This document shows, one piece after another, positions 35,925 through 46,065 of a DNA stretch of 64,000 bases. Each line of letters opens with the position of its first letter. The first letter of the stretch is position 1. Below the pieces are notes generated by a model. That model worked only from the letters and a program-made list of their open reading frames with translations. It had not been told where the DNA came from and did no database searches. The translations under genes and the position numbers were made by a program. Origin of the DNA: Grammothele lineata (Eukaryota > Basidiomycota > Agaricomycetes > Polyporales > Polyporaceae); the NCBI GenBank assembly GCA_002150815.3, contig NDFF03000320.1, positions 372,001-436,000 of the forward strand. Reading direction: 5' to 3'.

Positions 35925-36997
35925 TGTGAGGGATCTAAGGGAAAGGGAAAGGAGTGACAATAGCACGACGCAAATGTCGAAAGCAGAGTCAGGAGGCAAG
36001 GGGAGAGAGGGGCACCTTGAGGAAGCTGTCTTGAAGTTTATCTGGTATAGCACCGGGAGGTCCTTTGGACATAAGGCGGAAAACAGGGAGGTGATCCCTC
36101 GGCCAGATGAGGCCGGGCAGGTCTTCTGGTTGGGTCCGATGCAAATGGGCAGCGCTCTTTTAGATCGCAACCGGGCAACCTGGAAAGGGTACGCGCTACC
36201 GTAATGTCGGCACCATACGAGGAGCGACTATGTAGGACGCCGTACTGGGATGGGCGTCGCATCAGGGGCTACAGCTGTGCAACTCTTTACGGACGAAGAC
36301 GGGGCTAGGGCAGTGTAGTTGATATTCCTGATTATTGCGTTCGTAGACGGACTGCATGCTCAGCCCAGTAAGGAAGTCATACCAATGTATCAGCTAATGG
36401 TGTTAGATGGTATCAGCATAACTCGAGCCAGGAAGACGCACCTCGTTCGTTTCCGGCGCCGCACGACGCCCTCTTCAGCAGTCAGAAACCTTGAATAGAG
36501 TTTTGGGCGTCGTGGGCGGAGTCACGCGGGCAGCGGGGAGGGTGTCCAGAGAGGCTGCTTCTGTCAATATTGAGGCACAACGCTGCGCTGTGTCGGATAC
36601 ATGCAGTTGGACCGGCTTCGGTCAGGAGGCGGCAGAGATCAGCGATCGAGCTCAGGTCTTAACTCAACATCACAGCTCAACTGATACCTCGGGCAGCGCA
36701 CGCCGCCCAAGACTATTGTGCAAAAGCGCTAGTGCGTTCCAGGTCTTGGGTTGATGAACCTAGCACATGAGCGCGAACAACGAGGGAAGTGACGCGCTCA
36801 GCTGTCAAACAAGTGTACGTATCGTCCTCCGTGATTCAATTCCATAAAGCGTCCAAGTCTATCCTACATAATCCTCCAAAGATTGAGACGCTGAGTTCCG
36901 AGGAGAGTTAGAACTTTCCTTGATCGATCGATCGCCATATCTAGCACGCACCATCCGTGAACGTTTGAACATTGCAAGGGGCTGTAGCGGACACAGT
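35925..36997. promoter_or_regulatory. GH79 promoter region and AAA ATPase 3' region
   Basis: 1.07 kb between two leftward genes. Nothing coding is supported. No convincing TATA box near 35924. Confidence 0.35.
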
Positions 36998-39035
36998 CTA
37001 CGACATGAATGAGCGGCCGAGGGAGTATGCCATTGAGCGCAGCTCCCTGCGCGCCCCGGATCCAGTCTGCTGGCTCGGCCCCGAAGGGAGAGCGCCCGGC
37101 ATCCCCCCGGTCGTACCGGAGCTCGCGTCCCAGATGCGCGCAAGGCCGATGGAGCGCTCGTCGACCTTGACCGTGCTGACGTTACTGGACCGCGTGGAAG
37201 GCCGCACGGGAACAGCGCCGACAACGCGGGGCGAGGAAGATGAAGCAGACAAGTCCTTGTCCTTGTCCTTGTCCAGCTGGTCACGGAGGGCCTTGATCTG
37301 TCCCTTGAGAACGTCGCCGAACTCCTGCGTATCGCCGTCCTCGAAGCCTGCCATCAGCACGAGCGTGGAGACGCTACGGAACACGACGGGCTGAAGTGTC
37401 AGTCAACGTTCTCCAGGCGTTTGTCTGTCCAACTTACAAAGCTTCCTTCAGGTACGCGAAGCTGAAGCCGTCTGTTTGCGCAGCGACGTCCTTGACGAGA
37501 CTGTCAGGGAAAGCGACCTTCTTGTTGTTTTTGAGCTTGTTCTGCCAGTACTGCACATACAGCGTCCGCTCGTCCTCATCTGGGTCGTCGAACAAACTAT
37601 AAAAAGGGCTAAACTAGCGTTACCGAGGCGAGTGTAGGAGAAGCACTCACTACTTGCGATCGAAGCGACTGGGGCGACTGTTCAAAGCTGGATCTAAGCG
37701 GTCAAAATGGTTGGTGGAGCCGATGATGAGTATGCCGTCGTTGCCCTCCAACCCGTCGAGTTGATTCAGGAAGAAGGAGCGGTTGCCGTCGTTGATGAGA
37801 GAGTCGAGGTCCTCGAGGATGAGGACGCAAGGGGCCATCTGACGCGCCTTCTCAAAAACGGACTGCATAGCAGCTTCTTCTCCCATCCACGACTTGAAAG
37901 TCTTCACGTACAGAGGCGCATGCCCCCTCTGGTCGCAGTCCTTCATGACCGCTTTCATACTGATTGTCTTCCCATTTCCTGTGCTCACGGTTAACAGGTG
38001 TTTGTGACTCGTGTTCGATCACTCACCTGGGGGCCCATACATGATGAGACCACGCTGTAAAGATGACTTAGGTCTGAGGTGTGCCAGTCATACGTACGAC
38101 GCACCTTCCACGGGATGGCAAGTGACTTGTAAAGATCCTCGGATTCGAAGAAGCCGTTGATATCCTTCTGCATGTCAGACTTGAACTTCTCCTTTAGAAT
38201 GACGTCTTCCCAGTTGGCCTTCTGAACTTCGGTCCAGAGACCATGATCCTTCTGCCAATAATTGCCCGTCCAAACAAGGATTTCCTGATGAAGCTGTGCG
38301 TTCCAACCGCCCGCAGCTACCAATAGAGAGCGTATGTGATCCTCAGGGCCTTCGTGGAGGAGGAAGTGCTGGGTCATCCAACCCATACCATACGGGAACT
38401 ACGTGACGGAGTCATTCAGCGATGGCTCTAGAGCAATGTTTAACGTCGCGCACCTTCATGATGTAGACAAGGAAATCATATTTCTGACATGTTGTCTGTG
38501 AACAACCAGCCTATAAGAATGTCCGTGACCGTTGACACTTACGTCCCACGCAAGTTGGAATGAACCGAACGAGATCTGGTCCACGAGCACGCCAGGAATA
38601 CGCGCGACGTTCCTCCCGAGTGGGATGAAGATGACGTTGGTGATCATGTCCGACGGCGAAACAGGTCGGATCATAGCCCCCGAGAATCCCAGGAGGTTCA
38701 CTGTGCTGTCCTGGACGAGGACCACGGAATGATTGGGGTACAGCTTGCGAAAGTGCCGAGCACTGTGGACCCAGTTCAATGTTACTGCTCAGCCGGAGAG
38801 TCGGTAAACGTACGCAAATACTGGGGGTTCGCTGAATTTGTTCGACGCTGCACGTAGCAGGTGCTCAGGGCTCCAGTGATCATGTCGGCATGGAATAGGC
38901 CATACCTTGGTCAATCCAAGGATCGTACATAGGATCCACCGCTTCAGCATGGCACTGGGAGGCGCTGTCCTCTTCGAAGGTGACTTTGATGAACGCATCC
39001 TCGAGTTCTCTAGGACTCAATGGCGGGTTAGGCAT
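36998..39035 (-). CDS. BCS1-like AAA ATPase
   Basis: AAA+ ATPase of the BCS1 clade, whose yeast founder inserts the Rieske protein into mitochondrial complex III. The many fungal paralogs, probably including this one, have unknown clients. Nine minus-strand exons: 39035-38906, 38847-38814, 38762-38543, 38483-38454, 38398-38105, 38054-38027, 37978-37651, 37596-37438 and 37373-36998, giving 532 residues. Walker A GPPGNGKT is split by the intron at 38026-37979. Walker B is LILEDLDSL and the second region of homology is GSTNHFDRLDPALNSRPSRF. Exon 4 is only 30 bases and exon 6 only 28. The C-terminal tail has four Asp-Lys repeats (6-base units at about 37255-37275) followed by Ser-rich sequence. 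No classic mitochondrial presequence is seen at the N-terminus, which is acidic. Confidence 0.88.
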
Positions 39036-39436
39036 CTTGTGCTAATACGGCGGGGGAGAGAGCGAGAGACAAGACGTGAGGGCCTTGGAGAAGGCAAGGG
39101 CTGGGGTAGGGACGTGTATTTGAGCCACACAGAGCTGCGGGTAGCGGACTGGTGGTGAAGGAAGGCCGTGCGCGCAGCCTGGGCGTCCACTAGGTGTAAT
39201 TGGATGCGATTACACGGTGTAATACACGCTTGTCCAGCGTCCCGGCTGAGAGAACGTGTGGTCGGCCGTGTCCGCGCAGGTCCCCGCGCCTGCTACTGCC
39301 CGGGAGGAGCCGGGCCGAGGCTTATGGAAACAGGCGCCGTGGTGCGTGCACGTGGAGTGACCGGCATTATCCGCTCGGCTGCTCATGGCAAGGAAAGACT
39401 GGCGCGAGTGGCAGGCTCACACCTCACCGTTCGACC
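39036..39436. promoter_or_regulatory. divergent promoter region, AAA ATPase / TOM20
   Basis: 401 bases between divergent start codons. No gene seen. GC-rich, with no TATA box. Confidence 0.4.
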
Positions 39437-40226
39437 ATGTCCTCCTCCCGGGCCTCCACCGTCTTCACCGTCGCCGCGGTCACGGTTCTCGGCGGGCTCT
39501 TTGCCTACGCCGTCTACTTTGACTACAAGCGGCGAAATGACAGCGACTTCCGCAAGAAACTTCGTAAGTCGTCCGCACGCACCATTGTGACGCGTCCCCC
39601 GTGCTCACCCATTACACGCCACAGGGAAGGAGAAGAAGAAGGTGACCAAGCAGACTCAGAAAGAACAGGCTGCTGTGGAGGCTGCGTCAGAAGTCACGGT
39701 CGCTGAGGTCAAGGAGGCGTTGTACAAAATTCGCGCGGAGGAACTCCCAGCGACTCCAGAGGAGAAGGAGATTTACTTCATGGCTCAGGTCCAGGCCGGC
39801 GACAAACTCGTTCAGCAGGGTGCGTGTTCATGCTTTATCGCGCGTGGACAGAGTGTTGACATTCCTCGCTCGTACCCACAGGTCCCATGTTTTACATGAA
39901 CGCCGCATCGGCTTTCTTCCGTGCCTGCAGGGTGTACCCCGCTCCTGTCGAATTCATCATGATGCTTCAGTCGACGCTTCCCCCGCCTGCCTTCAAGGTG
40001 TGTTGTATTTCACGAGAGATTGTGGACGTCATGCTGACTATTCTTCTAGCTCTTCATGGAGTTTGTTAATGCGGATGTGAGTAACCATGATTCGGAGTCG
40101 CAGCATGAAGATTCCACGGAGGAGGTGGAGACGAGCCCGACACGCTCCGGTCCTCCGTCGGAGACATCTTCACAAGAGTGGGATAGGCTCACAGATCCGG
40201 GAAGCCAAGCGGCACCGTCAGAATGA
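39437..40226 (+). CDS. TOM20: mitochondrial import receptor Tom20
   Basis: Outer-membrane receptor of the TOM complex that binds presequences. Exons 39437-39563, 39625-39819, 39882-39997 and 40050-40226, giving 204 residues. The N-terminal signal-anchor (VFTVAAVTVLGGLFAYAVYF) is followed by the positive stretch DYKRRNDSDFRKKLRKEKKK, then the tetratricopeptide-like receptor domain with MFYMNAASAFFRACRVYPAP and an acidic, Ser-rich tail. Length and order match fungal Tom20. The SET-domain gene starts 246 bases downstream in the same direction. Confidence 0.95.
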
Positions 40227-40472
40227 GCGTTCGATATAGCGTGGTCGAATCTATAATGATGCTGCACTACTCCACTCTCGCTGTCTGTGCTTTGCCATCG
40301 ATCTGTTTCTAATATACACATATTCTCCCCCTCCTCCATATCGCTACTCGCTCAGGTTGCTTCTCGGGTCGAAGGTGAGCGTTTACTCTCCACATTTGCG
40401 CGCGAAGCGTAGCTAAGTGCGCGCGGGTGGATGCGAATACTAGGTTACTACGACCATTTCCCCTCAAGGAAA

Positions 40473-41820
40473 ATGAATGTCTCTGTGCAACACGGCCCAT
40501 CGCAGCCAGGTCAGCCTCCGAAAAAGATCCTTGTCGCCGAGAAGGACTTCACCGAAGGCGAGGTTATATACAAGGCAAGTATCTTTATTTCTTCTTCTGA
40601 TCCGCATGACTGAGAGAGCCACTGTTAGGAGTCTCCCTTCATTGTCACCCTTGACTCCGATCTTGAAAACAAGGGTTCTCACTGCTCGTTCTGCTTCCGT
40701 CCTATTGAAGAGGGCTCCGCGATCACTATCGACGGCGACAAGCTCGGCGCCGTTTTCTGTTCCGAGGAGCACAAGGTCAAGGCGCACGCCGCGTGGCAAA
40801 ACATATTGCATGGGTCTGACCGCGTTCTCCCTCCCGAGCTCGACCCTGGTGCGGGTGAGACCGAGGCCAGCGCGCGGGCGGAAGCCGTCGCGGCGTACTC
40901 GGCGTGGGTCAAGGGCCAGACGCATACCGCGAACGTGCTCGCTGCGCGCTTCATCGCGAAGCAGGTCGCGCTTGAGACGCAGAAAATGGGTAAAGAGCGT
41001 ACGGTTGAACTCGATGCGGAGGTCAAGGCCATTGTCGACAGCGACGGCCTCTACGCCGTCTCGGACCACATGGAGCGCCTCCGCTTCCTTGATGGCAACG
41101 TCAGCGAGGAGGAGGTGCGTGTGCTGCGCGCCGTGCTGGGCGCGGCACTCCCTGGGCTCGAGGAGTCAGTCGTCGAGGACCGTCATGCGATCCTTGTCAG
41201 CAAAATGGGTTACAACGCGATCGGTATCTGCCCAGACGGGGGCCGGGACGACAAGGTGAGTTGATCACTCGCACAACAGAAAATTCACAATGATCTTATC
41301 ACCATTCCTTCCCATAGCCCGAGTCCACTGAGCGTCCGGAGGACCAGGAGCGCACTCGCACGCCGCACGGTACTTCCCGCCAGTTCGGTTCCGGTCTCTA
41401 CCTCGTCTCGTCCTACGTAAGTCCCTACCTCTCACGTCTCCCTCGTCTCCCTCTCCTGACCTTCTCATCTAGCTGGCTCATTCCTGTGACCCCTCCACAC
41501 GCCCGACCTGGACACCCGGCTCGACCGAGCTCTCGCTCGTCGCCGCGCGGCCGCTCAAGAAGGGCGACGAGCTCACGATGGCATACGTCGAGACCTCGCC
41601 GCGCGATGGTGAGTCTGCCGCGGACGCGCGCCGGCGTCGGCGCGTCGAGCTCGCGCGCGGCTGGAAGTTCAAGTGCGAGTGTGCGCGCTGCCTCGCTGAG
41701 GCCGTCGAAGAGGTTGAGGCCGAGGAGCTCGGCGTCGGCGCAGACGAGGCCAAGGTCGAATCTGTTATGCGACATGAGGGCGTCAAGGCCCCGCTCGGAG
41801 ACGTGATGGGCCCCGATTAG
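40473..41820 (+). CDS. SET-domain protein (SMYD/Set5-like lysine methyltransferase)
   Basis: Putative protein lysine methyltransferase with a split SET domain. Exons 40473-40574, 40629-41255, 41318-41416 and 41473-41820, giving 391 residues. Visible: the SET-N segment KKILVAEKDFTEGEVIY, a zinc-binding insert with HCSFC and FCSEEH as in MYND/SMYD proteins, the cofactor and active-site block YLAHSCDPS followed by RPLKKGDELTMAYV, and the post-SET-like CECARC. Intron 1 (40575-40628) is AAG|GCAAGT, a consensus GC donor; using any nearby GT would break the frame of ESPFIVTLD. Ser-Ala-rich and charged sequence fills the middle. Target unknown; yeast Set5 methylates histone H4, but assignment to that orthology group is not secure. 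Confidence 0.85.
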
Positions 41821-42461
41821 ACGGCTGGTGTGAAGAGGAGAGGCGGGAAAGATGGTCATACCGATGCTGGTTGCCCCGTTCCTCGCTTGCCATCCGGTTC
41901 CTTGCTACCGCAAGCATTTGCCGGGGCTCATGGACTCGCTTTGTGGTGCTCATCCATACCGTCACGGTGTGTAGACATGTATACAAAAGTTGCATTAGAT
42001 ACATACAGCCTACGTAATAATCTTAAACCACCCACCACCCTCATTATGACGCTGAGAGGGTCGTATGTACATGAAACGGACGGGGTGAGTATTGAATATC
42101 GGATGTGAGCGTATGGGTAAACGGCAGCGATCGGACGTAGGTGTCTCGCCGACCCCGACGTCGACGACTAGGGCTGTGTGGAGACAGAGCACATGCGAGG
42201 CTACTGGAGACGCGTAAGTTGAATTCGCGTCGTCGCAGTGGCAGGGGAAGGAAGTAGAAATACAATTATGTACAAAGCACGGTTGCAGGTTTGACAGCGG
42301 GGTAATACAGAGCGTCGACTTCGCGGACACAGAACAGGGCGGTGATGGTAGCGCTACGGGAATACGGGTGCGAAGAGTACAAACAACTGTCGGGGCAGTG
42401 GGGCGATTACAGCAATACTAGGGTAGATATCGTGCATTCGGTCTTCGCGGGCAGGCATCCA
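41821..42461. other. convergent intergenic region
   Basis: 641 bases between two stop codons. No gene or repeat is seen. Confidence 0.35.
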
Positions 42462-45451
42462 TTACGCCAAACTCCGCCACATGCCTACGTACACATGAGA
42501 GAGGTAAAAGAGTAGCGAGGATGAGGGACTCACCTGCTGCTGGCATCTCGTTCCTCACCTCCAGAATCTTCATCGCCCGCTGGCGGGCCTTCCCACCGTT
42601 CTCTGGGTCACTGTCGATGTCATCTTCATCTTCGTCATCATCATCACCCACAGCAAAGTCGAGCGCGCCGGGGTCGATCGGACGCACACGGTCACGCTCG
42701 GCATACGACGCACGTCGGGCGGACGCCGACGTCGCGGTGCGAAGCTGCGGCACGAGCGTGCCCGGGCGGTCCGACAGTGACGTCTTCGGCTGGTATTGGG
42801 GCGGACCAAACGCCTGACCGTGGCGGCTCGCGAGGCCGATGGGTATCGGCAGCGACTGCGCAATCGCATGGTCATACTTGTCGTCATCAGGCCACTTGTC
42901 GTCTGCGAGCGTCCATCAGCACATAGCGTGACGTCGGTAACAGTACCGCTCACCTTCGTCGTCGTCGTCGGTAACATCACTGTCCGGGACGCCATTAGAA
43001 TGGCGCCCGGGTTGAGGGTTGAAATCGTCGAGGACGAACTCGCCCTCCTCATGAATGGGCTCAGGACCGATTTCGCCAGCGCGACGCTCGCGACGGCCGA
43101 GGAAAACCTGCCACGCCTTGCTATTCTTCTTCCATGCAGCGCGATGACTTGGAGTGCTGGCAGCAACGAGCCTTAGTATCTCTGCTTCGCGCGGATCGGT
43201 GGGCTCGTCCTCGCTGGTTTGTTCAGGGGCAATCTCGACTGGACTCTGGACAGCCTCAACACGTGCTTGAGAACCGACCGGCGACGTTAAAGATTCCCGG
43301 AGGGCCCTCGAACGCTCTGCGGTTTCAGCTGAGGGTGGCGTCGGATTTCTCGAAGGGGGACGCATATTGGACGGGGCTGGGAGCGATGTGGGTCTGAGAG
43401 TCGACAATTGCGGGGGTAGGCCGGAGTTACTGGACGAACGACTGTGTGATGGCCGCGGAGATGATCGGGCTTGCTCTCCCTGGGATAGCGGCGGAGACTT
43501 GGGGCGCTCTGCCGGAGCGTCGATACGGTTATTTGCAGAGCTCTCGGATTCGTTGTCCATGTCGAAGATGACATCTGCCGAACCCGTGTCAGTCCCATGG
43601 GACCCACGTACGACGGACATGAACACCGACCTTCATTTGCAGCGGGCGGCGTGGGCTGCACAGAGTGGAACTCGCTTTCGTCTTTAATAACCGCGACCTC
43701 CGGCTGGACATCGAAAGTCACCTTCCTCTTGCCCTTACCCTCCTTTGGATCTTCAGCAACCGCACCATCCTTGGATTTGCCCTTAGGCGACTTCCGTCGC
43801 TCGCCGGCCGCATGCTTGATGGCACTCTTCTGCACCCGAGGCGAACGTCCAGCGCCACCCGCGGCTTCCTGGCCGCCGTCGGAGACACCTCGAGAGCCTG
43901 ACGCCACCGGCGGAGACGCGGTAGCCTCTGCAGCCTCGTCAGCTTCCTGTTGTCTCTTCAGCATCTCCTCTTCGAGGGCTGACACGTAACGAAGGCTGGT
44001 GGCAATGTCTATCCCCTCGTTCATCTCGCGCCTGTACGCCTCTCTGATGCTCGTTTCGGCATCGATGGTCATGGCAGCAGTGCGGGTGGACGCAGTGGAA
44101 GGTGACTGCACCCGAGTAGGGCTAGATCGAGCTGGGGAGGCCGAGTCGGAGGACCGTGTACTCGAACGCGAAGAAAAGGTAGCACCACTGCCGTTCGAGT
44201 AACGCTGTGCATCCGGGTGGTGGAACGTGGACGGCTTGAGGGAAGCGGAAAGCGCAGACGGCATAGGTGCATGGGTTGGAGAGGTCCTGGCCGAAGGCGA
44301 GGGCGTTGGGACAAAGTTCGAGACCCGTACTGAAGCGGACGCATGCACGGGTTGGCTGGCACTTCTGGCATGGCCCGAGATGCTTGAGCGTCGCCGTGAG
44401 GGAAGACCAGCTTTCCCAGCAGCACCTGTTCCGTCGTACAAGCGGAGGCTATCCTTGAACCGGGTCCATACCAACTCGACTTCTTTCTTCAAGACGGCCT
44501 CTGCCTTCCGGACGTCAGAGACCTTCTGTTCCGTCACGCGGGAGAGGTACTCTTCAGCCTCGTCTCGGATGGCCTGAGCGCGTTCCGAGGCAATGTTCGC
44601 GAAGTACGAGAAGATTATATGGGATGGCGTGAATGGGGGCGGGAGGAATAGAGGCGGCATTTCTGGGAGGTGTGTCTTGCCTTGTTCGGATGGCCCTCGG
44701 GCATTCATCCCCTGGGGTATCTGGCCATCCTCGGGTTTCGCAGACGGTGGCGTGCCGCCGGGGAGGATAACTCCGAAGATCTTCGAAAACATGGGCGACG
44801 ACTCCGCTTGAGCGATCTCGTCTTCAGTCTAGAGAAACACGCGCATGTCAATGGCGTCATGGGACACGGAAAGGGGCGCCAGGGCGGACGGAGATGCGTA
44901 ACGCCGCATAACATGGTCCCCAGAGGTCCCGAATAGACCAGAACGAATATGGTTCTCACACGGAGCAACACTCACCAGGCAGCCGTGGTAGACCTCGATC
45001 CATCCAGACGAACTCTTACACAGCTCTTTCTCAACCCAGTCCTCAGTGGGGAGCAACGGCCCCTCTTCGGTTGCGAGGTCCGGAGTAATACGCTGCGCGA
45101 CGCGGTAGGCGGGCACACCGCAGACAAGACATACGACGGTCGTATACCGCGAGAGCTCGGCCGTGGGCGAGCCCGAGTCGGGAATGGGCTTGCTGCGGTT
45201 CCTCAAGGTGACTTGGGGATGTGCCTGCAGCAAATAGCAGAAGAGACATCGAAAAAATCGCGAAATATCAGCGGCCATCGGACGGCAGAGGATAGAACAC
45301 GACGGACCACTCGTATGCCCTCCTCACCAACGTGCACAGAGGTGAAGCCGGCCTCGACGGGGGGCGGGACATCCTGTGTCGGCTGGGGATGTATGCGTAT
45401 GTTGAGGCACTTGCACGCAAAGGGTTTCGGCCAAAAGCCGTTGGCGGCCAT
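42462..45451 (-). CDS. unrecognised 867-residue protein with N-terminal Cys pairs and long disordered Ser-rich region
   Basis: I do not recognise this gene. Minus-strand exons: 45451-45308, 45224-44976, 44828-43631, 43574-42954, 42902-42534 and 42484-42462; the frame is continuous across all five introns. The N-terminal 130 residues look folded and contain Cys-x-Cys (FACKCLNIRIH) and, about 65 residues later, Cys-x2-Cys (VVCLVCGVPAYRV), which could hold a metal ion as in zinc-ribbon or Mss4-like folds. This is inference. The middle is Ser/Pro/Arg-rich and probably disordered, with a short helical segment (RYVSALEEEMLKRQQEADE). The C-terminal third has a conserved-looking block (RAAWKKNSKAWQVFLGRRE) and an acidic tract of consecutive Asp and Glu. 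Composition suggests a nuclear or regulatory protein. Confidence 0.7.
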
Positions 45452-46065
45452 GGTAAGCACGCCGCTGTAGGTGGTAGCGTAGTGGCGGCGGCAGGCGGTG
45501 GGTGACAGCAGGAGGAAGAGGGCGCGTGGGGGAGGGAGACGCGGCCTTGCGGAGGGAGTTGACGCGAAGAGGCAGAGGCGGTGGCTGCAGATGTCGAGAG
45601 TCACGAGCGGCGGTCAGTCGCAGTGCACATCGGAGCGCCAATTTTTTTCCACGCTACCGGCGCCGGTCCGACCGCCCGTTCGGTCCTTACTCACGACCGG
45701 CTGCCCGCGCGGGCCACTGACATCAACCGCCTCGGGCTCTCTCCATATCCTCGTGGACCGCTCGCCATGCAGCCAGCCGGTCAGATGAGCACTCGGGCAA
45801 CGGTGCGCTGCCTTGAGGCTGCCGCCCTCCACCGACCTGCCAGATAATGCCTCTGCAGAACGTCGGGCACATGTAAGTAGTCCCTCTCAGCAACAGTTAC
45901 CGGCACATCCGATCTAATATCGTCCCAATCCGTTATGGAAACACGGGGATACCAAATGTGCGACCGTCCTCCCATAAAGCAACGCTGATACACGGTGCTC
46001 CGGCCGAGATAGGGTTTCCCAACCCTGCCTTCCCCAACCCCGCACTTCCCCAGGATGCCGGGACG
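45452..46065. promoter_or_regulatory. intergenic region
   Basis: 614 bases between the start of the unknown gene and the stop of CLPTM1. Nothing coding is supported. Confidence 0.35.

Noticed and set aside
19194..36000. biosynthetic gene cluster around the two P450s
   Set aside because: No core synthase, terpene cyclase or transporter lies between or beside them; CFT2 and GlnRS are housekeeping genes.
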